Source: Labrenzia sp. 011 | Lineage (GTDB): Bacteria; Pseudomonadota; Alphaproteobacteria; Rhizobiales; Stappiaceae | Reading direction: 5' to 3' | Assembly: GCF_003075075.1 (NCBI RefSeq) | Contig: NZ_QCYM01000001.1 | Span: 434,001-498,000, forward strand | Length of the DNA stretch: 64,000 nucleotides | In this document: piece by piece, positions 26,383-36,600 of the stretch | How the letters are laid out: each line of letters opens with the position of its first letter | Position numbering within the stretch: position 1 is the stretch's first letter | Notes under the pieces: generated by a model | Told to the model about the DNA's origin: nothing | Database searches by the model: none | Seen by the model: only the letters and a program-made list of their open reading frames with translations | Program-made: the position numbers and the translations under genes

Positions 26383-28215
26383 GTGGCCCAGGGACAACTC
26401 AAGCAAGCAAACCGGATGGCCGAACTGACTTCGGTTTACGGGAAGGACGAGCTCTCGGTCGTCACCGTTGAGTGCGACGAGGGCATGAGCGAGGATTTCG
26501 AGATCCGCCTGGAGGTTTTCAGCCAGGAGGAAGATCTCGATTTCGACAAGGCGATCGCCACGCATATGACGGTCAAGGTGGTCACCAACAACGGTGACAC
26601 GCGGTATTTCGACGGGCTTTTGACCGATGCCAAGTGGCAGGGGCACCGGGACGCCTACTATGTTTACAGGTTGACCCTGCGACCCTGGTTCTGGTTGCTG
26701 ACCAAGAATGCGAACTGCCGGATTTTCAAGGACAAATCGGCTCCGGACATTATCGCGGAGGTTCTCGGCGCCCATGATTTTGCAGATTTTCAGGACAAGC
26801 TGACCGAAAGCTACGATCCGATCCATTATTGCGTTCAGTACAGGGAGTCGGATTACGACTTCTGCTGCCGCCTGATGGAGGAATTCGGAATTTCCTATTT
26901 CTTCGAGCATCTGGACGGCAAGCATAAAATGATCCTGGCCGACGCCAGATCGTCCTTCAGTCCGATCGTCGGCGATTCCACAATTCCCTTCATTCCGCTT
27001 GGCGGCGACAGCCAACGGGATGAGGAACATGTCTATCACTGGATTCCGAGCCGGAAGTTCCGGACCGGCAAGTTCGCGGTCAACGACTACGACTTTGAAA
27101 AGCCGAGTGCCTCGCTGGAGGCGGAACGCGACGCCGGGTCCAAGTACCGGGCCGGCTCCCTGGAGCATTACGATTATCCGGGCCGTTATACCGAGAAGGA
27201 CAAGGGCTCCAAATACAGCAACATCCGCCTGGAAGCGGAACAGGCCGCCGACAAGCGAATTCAGACGGCCGGCGAGGTTCCGCGCTTTTACGCCGGTGGT
27301 CTCTTCACCCTGAAGGATCATCCGCACAAACCGCAGAACCGGGAATTTCTGGTGGTGCGGGCAAGTCATCAGATCATTGCCGAACAATACCGTACTGGCG
27401 GTGGTGGCGGTGGGGCCCAGGGGGAGGCCTATACCGGGAGCTACGACGTCCTTGCCTCCGATATTCCCTTCAGGACGCCGGCCACGACCCGCAAGCCCCG
27501 CATTCCCGGTCCCCAGACGGCCAAGGTTGTCGGCCAGGGGGAAATCGATGTGGACGAGTACGGCCAGATCATGGTCGAATTCCACTGGGACCGCGACAAG
27601 ACCCAGTCTCGCCGGGTGCGCGTCGCCCAGGTGTGGTCCGGAAAGAACTGGGGCGGCATCTATATCCCGCGTGTCGGCCAGGAGGTGATTATCCAGTTTC
27701 TGGAAGGCGATCCGGACAAGCCGATCGTCATCGGAACCGTCTATAACGCCGAAAACATGCCCCCTTACGATCTGCCCGGGGAAAAGAACAAGGCCGGAAT
27801 CAAGTCCGATTCCACCCAGGGCGGCGGCGGTTACAACGAGTTCGTTCTCGATGACACCAAGGGCCAGGAGCTCATTGGCATGCATGCCCAGAAGGACATG
27901 GAGACCGTTATCGAGCATGATGAAAGCCTGCACGTCAAAAACTGCCGCGAGACCAGGATCGGCGTGAACCGCACGGAAGACGTCGGCAACAACACGACGG
28001 AAACCATCGGCAAGACCTGGAAGGTGACTGCCGGGAGCAAGATCGAATTCATCTGCGGCGCCAGCAAGATCGTCATGACCCCCTCCTCGATCAAGATAGA
28101 GTCACCGATCATCGATGTGAAGGCGTCCGGGACGCTGACCGCCAAGGGCACGCTGACAAATGTGAGTGCCAGCGCGGTATTGACGCTGAAAGGCGGGCTT
28201 GTTCTGATCAATTAG
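26383..28215 (+). CDS. vgrG: T6SS spike protein VgrG (TssI)
   Basis: A 610-aa spike protein. The gp27-like part (1-370) includes YVYRLTLRPWFWLLTKNANCRIF and CVQYRESDYDFCCRLMEEFG; the gp5 OB-fold follows (DEYGQIMVEFHWDRD, RVAQVWSGKNWG, VGQEVIIQFLEGDPDKP); the C-terminus is a repeat beta-helix (KIESPIIDVKASGTLTAKG). There is no extra C-terminal effector domain, so it is a structural, not evolved, VgrG. The start is GTG with GAGGAG upstream. It opens the plus-strand T6SS arm. No PAAR gene follows in this window. Confidence 0.96.
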   Translation: MAQGQLKQANRMAELTSVYGKDELSVVTVECDEGMSEDFEIRLEVFSQEEDLDFDKAIATHMTVKVVTNNGDTRYFDGLLTDAKWQGHRDAYYVYRLTLRPWFWLLTKNANCRIFKDKSAPDIIAEVLGAHDFADFQDKLTESYDPIHYCVQYRESDYDFCCRLMEEFGISYFFEHLDGKHKMILADARSSFSPIVGDSTIPFIPLGGDSQRDEEHVYHWIPSRKFRTGKFAVNDYDFEKPSASLEAERDAGSKYRAGSLEHYDYPGRYTEKDKGSKYSNIRLEAEQAADKRIQTAGEVPRFYAGGLFTLKDHPHKPQNREFLVVRASHQIIAEQYRTGGGGGGAQGEAYTGSYDVLASDIPFRTPATTRKPRIPGPQTAKVVGQGEIDVDEYGQIMVEFHWDRDKTQSRRVRVAQVWSGKNWGGIYIPRVGQEVIIQFLEGDPDKPIVIGTVYNAENMPPYDLPGEKNKAGIKSDSTQGGGGYNEFVLDDTKGQELIGMHAQKDMETVIEHDESLHVKNCRETRIGVNRTEDVGNNTTETIGKTWKVTAGSKIEFICGASKIVMTPSSIKIESPIIDVKASGTLTAKGTLTNVSASAVLTLKGGLVLIN

Positions 28216-28278
28216 AACCGGTCACTGGAATTGCGGCAATCGGAACAGACGTCAACGGGAAGAAACGGAGTAGAGCAG

Positions 28279-28875
28279 ATGGGATCGCGTATCCGCTTTA
28301 CCAGGGCAAAACAGGTTTTCGAAACCTATCCTGAATTGTCGGAGACGGTGAAAGTGCCGTCTTCCGACATCGCGCCACAGGACTATACGCTGGAGCTTCA
28401 GGACGGCGAAGAGCCGGTGACCGCGCTTGCCTATTTCGCGCATGTGCTGCCGAAACGGGAATCCGTGTGGTGGGGCATGAAATGCGTCGCAGGTCTGGAC
28501 GGAAACAGTACAGAGGATGACCGTCAGATTCTGGTGCTCAGCGAAACCTGGGTACGGGAAGGTGACGAGGATGCCCGCGCGGCCGTTCATGCGGCCGCCG
28601 AAGCCGCCAGATCGGACAGCGCCGCAGTATGGATCGGGCTGGCGGCCGGCTGGTCCGGCGGGTCCCTGTCTCCGAATCCGGAGCAGCGGGTCGATATGCC
28701 CGACGATCTGACTGCGAAGGCGGTCAATACGGCCTTGCTGATCGCGCTGGGCTCGGTGGATCTCGCAAGGCGGGACGAAGCGCTCAAATCATGCCTTTCC
28801 GCGGGGTTGTCCTTCGCCGAAGGTGGTTCAATGCCGGTGGTCAGCCTCAAGGGGCAGGTTCCGGTCCTGTCGTAA
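28279..28875 (+). CDS. T6SS-associated protein of unknown function (DUF6931-like)
   Basis: A 198-aa, probably cytoplasmic protein with a helical, Ala-rich second half and two Trp-rich spots (ESVWWGMKCVAG, AVWIGLAAGWSGGS). I associate it by memory with the DUF6931 family found beside vgrG and fha in alphaproteobacterial T6SS loci; this assignment needs a profile search. It sits between vgrG and fha, 22 bases before the latter. It has no signal peptide or toxin-like motif; adaptor/chaperone for VgrG loading is a plausible but unproven role. The start at 28279 has GGAG upstream. Confidence 0.7.
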   Translation: MGSRIRFTRAKQVFETYPELSETVKVPSSDIAPQDYTLELQDGEEPVTALAYFAHVLPKRESVWWGMKCVAGLDGNSTEDDRQILVLSETWVREGDEDARAAVHAAAEAARSDSAAVWIGLAAGWSGGSLSPNPEQRVDMPDDLTAKAVNTALLIALGSVDLARRDEALKSCLSAGLSFAEGGSMPVVSLKGQVPVLS

Positions 28876-28897
28876 GCAATCCGAGGGATGTGCTGGA

Positions 28898-30616
28898 ATG
28901 CGTATTACGCTGCAGATCGAGAATGTCGATCGGCTTGAGAGCGGAGGCCAGGTCTCCTACAGCTGCGCCGACCGGGGATTCGATATCGGTCGCCACGAGC
29001 ATCTCGACTGGAGTCTGCCCGATCCCCACCGTGTGATTTCCGGCAAGCACTGCGAAGTGCGTTTCGAGGGCGGCCAGTTCGTACTCCACGACATCTCGAC
29101 AAACGGCACCTTCCTGAACGGCAGTCCCAATCGTATGGACAGGGCGCATGCGCTGCGCTCCGGCGACCGGCTGATGATCGGCGATTACATAATCTCCGTT
29201 GCGCTGGAAGCAGGCGAAACAATCGGGGGAGGGGTGTCCGCGGGCCCGGCTGCCATGCCCCAAGGTGAAACGCCCCTGTGGAATGCGCCGCAACCGGCCG
29301 CCCCTGATCCTGGCTGGCCATCAGGTTCAACCCTTCCGGATCCGGCGCCCTACCCGGTTCAGGAGTCCGGTGGCAGTCCTTGGGGCGCGCCTTCGTCCGG
29401 CATGGAAGGGCGGCACGCTCCGCCATCGTCGGCCCCCGGCATAGGCACGCCTGCGGACGATGTCTGGAGTCAGCAGGGACACGGATGGGGCAGCGCCGAT
29501 CCCGCGCTCTACGATCCGCAGGCAAAATTTCCCGATCGGGAAGCTGCGAGGCCCGCGCAGGCAGATCCCCTGGATCACCTTGCTTCACAGCCGAGTCTCG
29601 CACCGTCCGAGCCGGCGCCTGCCTCGCCGTTTCCACCCTTGTCCGGCGCCCCTGACGAACCGGGGCCGCCGCTGTTCGACATGCCCGATCTCGGCGGTGG
29701 AGGAGTGGCTCAGGAGAACGCGCAACCGTCTCCGGTTCCGCCGGCTGTAGCGGAACCGGCTGCCGCGTCACCGTTTCCCGAGGCGGATTCCTGGACAGCT
29801 CCTGTAACCGCCGCGCCCGCTGCGACGGCTGAAGCGGAGACCCCGGCAGCGCCGGTCGTCCCGCCCGAGGGGGCTCCTGCGCCGCTCCAGCCGCCATCAC
29901 CTGCAGCGGTTCCGGCAACCGTATCTGCCGCTGATCCGGAGCCGGAAACAGCTCCGGCATTGTCGCCGGCTGACACTCCAGCCGCAGCAGCCGCCACACC
30001 AGCGCCTGCGCGTGACGATTTCATCAAGGCATTCGCACAGGGGGCGGGCATTCCTGAGAATGTGCTTCAGGGACGGGATCCGGAAGAGTTCGCCCGCGAA
30101 CTCGGAACGATCCTGCAAGGGGTTACCGGCGATCTGATGGGCCTGCTGCAGGCCCGCAGCCAGGTCAAGGCGATGACCCGCAATGCCAATCGCACCCTGA
30201 TAAGCCGCAGCGGCAACAACGCCCTGAAATTCTCGCCAACCCCGCAGATGGCCCTGCAGACCATGTTTTCCCAGGGAGCGGAAGACAACGGTTATCTGCC
30301 GATGGGCCAGGCGATGCGGGCCGCCTTCCGGGACATTCAAAAGCATCACGTCTGGACTTATTCCGCCATGCAGAAGGCGGCTGCGCGTTTTGATGATACG
30401 CTGTCACCCAGGGCGATTGAACGCGAGGGAAAGGCTGCGAAAAGTCCGTTCGGCAGTCAGAAGGCCAAACTCTGGGAACGGATGGAAGAACGCTGGACCT
30501 CGCTGTCCGGCGCATATGACGATGGTCTTGTCGGTGTATTCACTCAGTATTTTACGGAAAGCTATGAAGAATTGACAAGCGAAGACCCGGAGCAGCAATC
30601 CGGGCAGATTGATTAA
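28898..30616 (+). CDS. tagH: T6SS FHA-domain protein (TagH/Fha)
   Basis: A 572-aa phosphothreonine reader. The FHA domain at about 5-110 keeps the binding residues: Arg in DIGRHE, Ser/His in ISGKHC, and Asn in STNGTFLNG. A Pro/Ala-rich low-complexity linker of about 260 residues follows, then a conserved C-terminal T6SS domain of about 200 residues (FIKAFAQGAGIP to the end, including LISRSGNNALKFSPTP and LWERMEERW). In Agrobacterium Fha binds phospho-TssL to activate secretion. The start at 28898 is chosen from GAGGG upstream. Confidence 0.9.
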   Translation: MRITLQIENVDRLESGGQVSYSCADRGFDIGRHEHLDWSLPDPHRVISGKHCEVRFEGGQFVLHDISTNGTFLNGSPNRMDRAHALRSGDRLMIGDYIISVALEAGETIGGGVSAGPAAMPQGETPLWNAPQPAAPDPGWPSGSTLPDPAPYPVQESGGSPWGAPSSGMEGRHAPPSSAPGIGTPADDVWSQQGHGWGSADPALYDPQAKFPDREAARPAQADPLDHLASQPSLAPSEPAPASPFPPLSGAPDEPGPPLFDMPDLGGGGVAQENAQPSPVPPAVAEPAAASPFPEADSWTAPVTAAPAATAEAETPAAPVVPPEGAPAPLQPPSPAAVPATVSAADPEPETAPALSPADTPAAAAATPAPARDDFIKAFAQGAGIPENVLQGRDPEEFARELGTILQGVTGDLMGLLQARSQVKAMTRNANRTLISRSGNNALKFSPTPQMALQTMFSQGAEDNGYLPMGQAMRAAFRDIQKHHVWTYSAMQKAAARFDDTLSPRAIEREGKAAKSPFGSQKAKLWERMEERWTSLSGAYDDGLVGVFTQYFTESYEELTSEDPEQQSGQID

Positions 30617-30676
30617 TACCGTATTTTGAATTCGTAGAGCGCTACGGCGTTCCATATGTCAAGGAGCAGTGCCTTT

Positions 30677-32011
30677 ATGTCGTGGTATAGCAAGGTCGCA
30701 TGGACCGAAGGGCTGTTTTTGAGGCCGCACCACCTTCAGCAGAGCGATCGCTATGCGGAGCATCTGCTCGATGAACGGGTAAGGCTTGCGTCCGCCTATC
30801 CCTGGGGCTTCTCCGATTTTGAGATCGATCAGGATGTCGGCCAGCAATGCCGCTTCGCCCTGCGTCACGGCCGGGGCATATTTCCGGATGGTACGGTGTT
30901 CAACTTTCCGGCGGATGGCACGCCCCCGCCTGCGATCGACGTTCCCGAGGATGCCGCAGGCCAGATCGTCTGGCTGGGGATACCCGAAACGACGGTCAAT
31001 GCAGTGGAAGTGTCGAACGGGCGCGAGGACGCGGCAACCCGTTATCTTCAGGGCCGCGAGACGATCATCGATTCGACCTCGGCAATCCGTCAGGAAGAGG
31101 AAATCGACGTTGCCCATCCGCGGCTGATGTATTCCATCCGCTCCACGCCGCACCCCGGCCAGGTCTGTCTTCCGGTTGCCCGGATTACCGAGATCAAGGA
31201 CCGTATCGTCATTACCGACGGAGCGTTCGCGCCGCCGGTTCTGGCCTGTCATGTGCATCCCGTCGTCACCGGCTGGATCGATTCGGTCATCGGCTGGGTG
31301 GAACGCAAGCTCAGCGAACTGGCCCGCTATGCAGCCGATACTTCCGCCGGCGGCGGTCTGCAGAATTTCGATTACCTGACGCTGCAGATGCTCAACCGGA
31401 CCCATCCGATGCTGATGCATCTGCGCAAGTCGGCCTATGTTCATCCCGAACGCGTCTATTCGGAGTTCCTGCAGCTTGCCGGAGAACTGGCGACCTTCGC
31501 CACCGATGAACGCCGGGCACGCAACTATCCGGTCTATGACCATGACAGGCTGCACGACATCTTCAAGCCGGTCCTGGCGGATATCCAGGCGTTCCTTTCC
31601 GCCGGTTACGACCGCCGTGCGATTCGCCTGCCTCTGGAACAACTGGCACCCAATGCCTTCAAGTCGACGATCGTCGATCGCAACCTGTTCTCTCAGGCAA
31701 GCTTCGTGATCGAGGTGGCCGCCCGCCGTCCGCTGACGGAAATTCAGACCGAATTTCCGCGTCTCTTCAAGGTCGGGCCTTTCGGACAGATGCGCCAGAT
31801 CGTCTATTCCAACCTGCCGGGCATTCCCCTGATCCACATGCCGGTGCCGCCCGCGCAGATCAGGGCCCTGACGGACAGGGTCTATTTCAGGCTCGACAAG
31901 ACAACGCCGCTCTGGCGCGAATTCAGCCAGGATTCCGCGATCGGGCTCCAGTTCTCCGGCAACTGGCCGGATCTGCAGCTTGAATTCTATGCCATCCGGG
32001 AGGGCCGCTGA
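30677..32011 (+). CDS. tssK: T6SS baseplate-membrane adaptor TssK
   Basis: A 444-aa protein opening MSWYSKVAWTEGLFLRPHHL, a TssK hallmark (V.W.EGLFL.PQH-like). It links the TssEFG wedge to TssL/TssM in the membrane. AAGGAG lies 11 bases before the ATG at 30677; the upstream ATG at 30656 would place the ribosome site inside the gene. The stop overlaps the tssL start by one base (TGATG). Confidence 0.95.
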   Translation: MSWYSKVAWTEGLFLRPHHLQQSDRYAEHLLDERVRLASAYPWGFSDFEIDQDVGQQCRFALRHGRGIFPDGTVFNFPADGTPPPAIDVPEDAAGQIVWLGIPETTVNAVEVSNGREDAATRYLQGRETIIDSTSAIRQEEEIDVAHPRLMYSIRSTPHPGQVCLPVARITEIKDRIVITDGAFAPPVLACHVHPVVTGWIDSVIGWVERKLSELARYAADTSAGGGLQNFDYLTLQMLNRTHPMLMHLRKSAYVHPERVYSEFLQLAGELATFATDERRARNYPVYDHDRLHDIFKPVLADIQAFLSAGYDRRAIRLPLEQLAPNAFKSTIVDRNLFSQASFVIEVAARRPLTEIQTEFPRLFKVGPFGQMRQIVYSNLPGIPLIHMPVPPAQIRALTDRVYFRLDKTTPLWREFSQDSAIGLQFSGNWPDLQLEFYAIREGR

Positions 32012-33600
32012 TGCCCGATAATGACGATCCCTTTGGTGTATCCAAGCGCAAGGGAAAAACCATTGTCCGGCCCAATCCCGGCGGCCGCTGGAGCGAAACG
32101 CAGCCCGGCGCGCCCCAGGCACCGGCCCAGACACCTGCGCCGCCTCAGGCTCCTCCGGGACAGCCTGCGCAGCCACAGCGCCCGGCCAGTGCGCCGGACC
32201 CGTGGCAGGGAGGCGCCGGAGCGGGGCCGGACCCCTATGCGCCGACGCCGGCCGGCTACGAATACGGCCAGCAGCAGGCCCCCGATCTTAGGACGCCGCC
32301 CCCCGGTCCCCAGTCGTCACCGCCGCCCTATGGCGCTTCCGGTCCCGCCGCGCCGCAGGGCGCCGGACAATTGGCCCAGACACCGGATATCAACCAGATC
32401 CGGGTTGCCAATCGCAATCCGATTTCCCGCGCGGCCGCGCCGTTGCTTCTGCTGCTGGGGCGTCTGCATCTGACGATGACGGACGCGCAGTTCGATGCTT
32501 TGATGCGCGATGTCTACAATTCCATCAAGACCTTCGAGAAGGATCTGCGCAGCGCCGGCATCACCGATGACCAGATTCGCTCCGCCGCCTATGCGCTTTG
32601 CGCCACGTCGGACGATATCGTTCAGAACCTGCCGTCCGCCGGTCGGCATCAGTGGACGCAGTATTCCATGCTGACCCAGTTTTTCGGGCAGGCCACTGGC
32701 GGTGTCGAATTTTACCAGCTCCTGGAAAAGGCAAAACAGGACCCGGGCCGGAACTACGGTGTCCTGGAGGTGATGCATGCCTGCCTGTCGCTTGGGTTTT
32801 ACGGAAAATACCGGGCCATTCAGGGCGGTCAGCAGGGGCTTGAGCGCGAACGGCGGGACCTGCACGAGATTCTCAGACGTGTCCGGCCCCGGCCGGGAGA
32901 CGATCTGTCGCCTCATTGGCGCGGTCTGGAGCTCTTGCAGAAGCGGACCGGCTTTTCCGTTCCGATTTGGTCGGTGGCCGCTGTCGCCGGGGCCTTGCTG
33001 CTCGGCGGATATGTGACCCTGATGCTGCTGCTGTCCAGCGGCAGTGAAGTCCTCGCCAGCCGTGCCGCCGCTCTTTATCCGAACGGCCCGGTGGAACTGG
33101 CACGCGAAGGCTACCAGCCCAAACCGCCGCCGTCGCCTCCACCGCCCCAGGACGCCACGATCGACACGGTTTCGCAACAGCTTGCGGGTCTGGACGGCCT
33201 GGAAATCTCGCAGGCGGGACCTGCGATCATGCTGCGCATGCGCGCCCAGTTCGACGTCGCCGCGGCGACTTTGCGGCCGGAATTCCAGCTTCTGGTCGAA
33301 CAGGTGGCCCAGACGCTCGGCGAGGTGGACGGGGAAATTCTCGTCGTCGGACATACCGACAGCGACCCGATCCGCAACAATCCGCGTTTTCCGAGCAACT
33401 GGCACCTGTCCGTCGAGCGGGCGAAGTCCGTCGCGGCGGTGATGGACGCCGTCCTCCAGGACCCCGGACGGGTGCAGGTGGAAGGACGCGGAGCCGATGA
33501 GCCGATCGCGCCCAATACCAGCCGGGAAGGCAAGGCGCTCAACCGCCGTGTCGAGGTCTTCCTGAAGCCGCCGACCAAGGGTCTGGTGATCAACAATTAG
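32011..33600 (+). CDS. tssL: T6SS membrane protein TssL with C-terminal OmpA domain
   Basis: A 529-aa evolved TssL. The N-terminus carries GKTIVRPNPGG (Thr17), followed by a Pro-rich linker (to about 130), the TssL/DotU helical bundle (about 140-320), one membrane segment (about 322-345, VAAVAGALLLGGYVTLMLLL) and a periplasmic OmpA-like peptidoglycan-binding domain (VVGHTDSDPIRNN, LSVERAKSVAAVM). In Agrobacterium PpkA phosphorylates a Thr near the TssL N-terminus (Thr14) and the phospho-form recruits Fha; Thr17 is the likely counterpart here. No tssJ is nearby. Confidence 0.95.
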   Translation: MPDNDDPFGVSKRKGKTIVRPNPGGRWSETQPGAPQAPAQTPAPPQAPPGQPAQPQRPASAPDPWQGGAGAGPDPYAPTPAGYEYGQQQAPDLRTPPPGPQSSPPPYGASGPAAPQGAGQLAQTPDINQIRVANRNPISRAAAPLLLLLGRLHLTMTDAQFDALMRDVYNSIKTFEKDLRSAGITDDQIRSAAYALCATSDDIVQNLPSAGRHQWTQYSMLTQFFGQATGGVEFYQLLEKAKQDPGRNYGVLEVMHACLSLGFYGKYRAIQGGQQGLERERRDLHEILRRVRPRPGDDLSPHWRGLELLQKRTGFSVPIWSVAAVAGALLLGGYVTLMLLLSSGSEVLASRAAALYPNGPVELAREGYQPKPPPSPPPPQDATIDTVSQQLAGLDGLEISQAGPAIMLRMRAQFDVAAATLRPEFQLLVEQVAQTLGEVDGEILVVGHTDSDPIRNNPRFPSNWHLSVERAKSVAAVMDAVLQDPGRVQVEGRGADEPIAPNTSREGKALNRRVEVFLKPPTKGLVINN

Positions 33601-33639
33601 AGTTCAAGGCCGGGCAACCGCAGTATTAAGGCAGTATCA

Positions 33640-36600
33640 ATGAAATTCTGGCTTGGAATATCGGCAATTCTGATAGGCATTCTTGCCCTTGTCGCACTGA
33701 TCTGGTTCGGGGGACCGTTCCTGGCGATTGCCGGCGTGCGCCCGTTCGAGCCGCTTTGGGTGCGCCTGCTTCTGGCGTCGCTCATTGTGCTGACGATCGG
33801 CGGATGGACCGCTTACCGCATCTACAGGCGCATTGCTGCCAACCGGGCACTGGAACAGGAGATCCTGCAGCCGAAGGCCAGCGATGAGGACATGGAGATC
33901 CTGTCCGAGCGCATGAAGGATGCGCTGAAGACCCTGAAAACCGCCAGCGGCGGCGGACGCACCTATCTCTATGATCTTCCCTGGTATCTGATGATCGGAC
34001 CGCCGGGCGCGGGAAAGACGACGGCTCTGGTTCATTCGGGTCTGAAATTCGCCAATGCCCGCGGCAAAGGTGAAGCGCAGAAACTCGAAGGCCTCGGTGG
34101 CACGCGCTACTGCGACTGGTGGTTTGCGGAAAATGCCGTTCTGATCGATACGGCGGGACGCTACACCACACAGGACTCCGACGCCGAGCATGACCGGGAG
34201 GGCTGGCTGGGTTTCCTCAGGATGCTGCGCAAGGCGCGGCCGCGCCAGCCGGTCAACGGCGTCATGGTGTCGATCAGCCTGGAAGACCTGATGACCCTGT
34301 CGGAAGAGGAGCTGAAGCTTCATACGGACGCCATCCGGTCGCGGCTGATCGAACTCTACAAGACCCTGAAGATCGATTTTCCCGTCTATGTGATCTTCAC
34401 AAAGGCCGACACGATCGCCGGCTTCATGGAGTTTTTCGGCTCCTATCCGGAAAGCCGCCGCAATCTCGTATGGGGCGCGACGTTCCAGACACGCGAAAAG
34501 AACAAGAACATGGTGGCGGAAGTGCCCGCCGAATTCGATCTTCTTGTCGAGCGCCTCAACGAGGAGATGGCTGACAGGCTGCAGGAGGAACCCGATCCGC
34601 GCGCGCGTCTGATGCTCTATGGCTTTCCGACACAGGTCGCCGCTCTCAGGGAGCGGATGACCGGTTTCCTGAATGCGATCTTCGAGCCGAGCCGATATTA
34701 CCCCAACGCGGTCCTGCGCGGGTTCTACTTCACCTCCGGCACCCAGACCGGAACGGCGATCGACCGGGTCATTGGCTCCATGAGCCAGGCCTTCGGCACG
34801 GCTTATCAGGCAGCCGCGCTGTCCGGTCAGGGCAAGAGCTACTTTCTCCGGGATCTCCTGACCAAGGTCATCATCGGCGAAGCGGGCTGGGTCACCCACA
34901 ACCGCCAGGCGGTGCGCATGGCCACGGCTGCGCGGATCGGTGCCTATGCGGCCATAGCGCTGGTCACGATCGGCCTCGGCACTCTGTGGACGGTCAGCTA
35001 TCTCAACAATAGGGCCCTGATCGACGAGACCGCCAAGGCCGTGGCGGCCGTGCGCGCCGAAGGTGAGGGGGTGCTGGATCAGCGGGTGGTTCGTGACGAC
35101 AGCCTGCGTGACACGGCCTATATCCTGTCGCTGCTGCGCGCGTTGCCTGCCGGCTATGACAGCCGGAACAATCCGACGCCCTTCATGGAAAAATTCGGCC
35201 TCAGCCAGCGCGAACGCCTCGAGGCGGCAGGCGTCACGTCCTACCGCAGCGGGCTTGAGCGCCTGCTGCGCCCGCGTCTTCTGCTCAGGATCGAGGAGCA
35301 GATGACCGACGTGCTCGACAACCGGACGGGACCAGGCGGGCAGGACATCGACGATCTCTACAATCTTACCAAGCTCTACCGTATGGTGGCCGGTGACGCG
35401 CCGGAAATCGACAAGGAGCAGATCAAGAATTCCTTCCGTGCGGATTTCCTTCAGAGTTTCCCCGGCCCCCAGGGAGAGGTTCTGCGCAATGAACTCAATT
35501 CCCATGTCGGGGCCATGCTGGATCTGGATTTCGGCGGCAATGTTCTGACGAGCCAGCTCGACGGTGTTCTGGTTGCCGAGGTCCAGCGCGAGCTTGCGCG
35601 CGTCAGCGTCGCCGAGCGCGGCTATGCCCTGCTGAAATCCCGGGCCAAGGGCCTGGCCAGCGAAAACTGGATTGCCGAAGAGCGTGGCGGCCCGGACATG
35701 GAGACCGTTTTCGAGACGGAAAACGGCGATACACTGGACACGGTCTCCGTCGACAAGTTCTTTACCTACCCGGGGTTCCACCTGACTGTCCTGCCGAATC
35801 TGGCCGGTATCCGGGAGGAACTCAAACGTGACAACTGGGTCTTCGGCGACATCGGCGAAGCCGATGCCTTTGCCGATCAGTACCAGTCGCTGCCGGGGGA
35901 AATCCTGTCTCTCTATACCAGGGACTTCATAGAGGCTTGGGAAGATGCCCTCGGAAACCTCAAGTTCAAGTCCATGCGGGACGACAAGCCGCTTTATACG
36001 GCGCTTCAGGCGGTTTCCGCTCCAACGTCACCCGTCGTCCAGATTCTGGAAAGCATTCGTCGGGAAACGCTGCTGACCCAGGACCTTTCCAGCCAGGGCA
36101 TTGCCGGAATCTCCTCCGGGGGGGAAGCGCAGGATGCCGGTGGCGAAGCGGCGCAGAAGATCTTCCAGCGCTATGTTCTCGATTCCTCCGGTGGTCTGAA
36201 ACGCATCGGTCTCGAGGCCGGAATCAAGGCGCTTGCGCCGAATGGAGTCTCGGGAGCGCTGGGTGCGGTTTCTGGGGGCGGTGGTGGCGGACCGGAAATC
36301 ATTCCCGGCAAGGCGATCGAGGATCATTTCCGCCCCTACCACGTGCTGGTGGAAGGGGAAAACAGCCGCAAGATCGATGCCCTGCTGGTCAACTTCAAGA
36401 ATATTCTCGACAATCTTCTGGTGGTTGCCAACAACCCGCTGCAGAGCGAGACGGCAAACTCAAATGTCCAGATCCAGGCGTCCCTGCTCAGGAGCAATGC
36501 GACGCGGTTTCCCAATCCTTTCGACAAACTGATCCTGCAGGCGGCCAAGGAATTCGACGAGGAGTTCAAGGAAACCTCGATCACGCAGCTCAACGAGAAG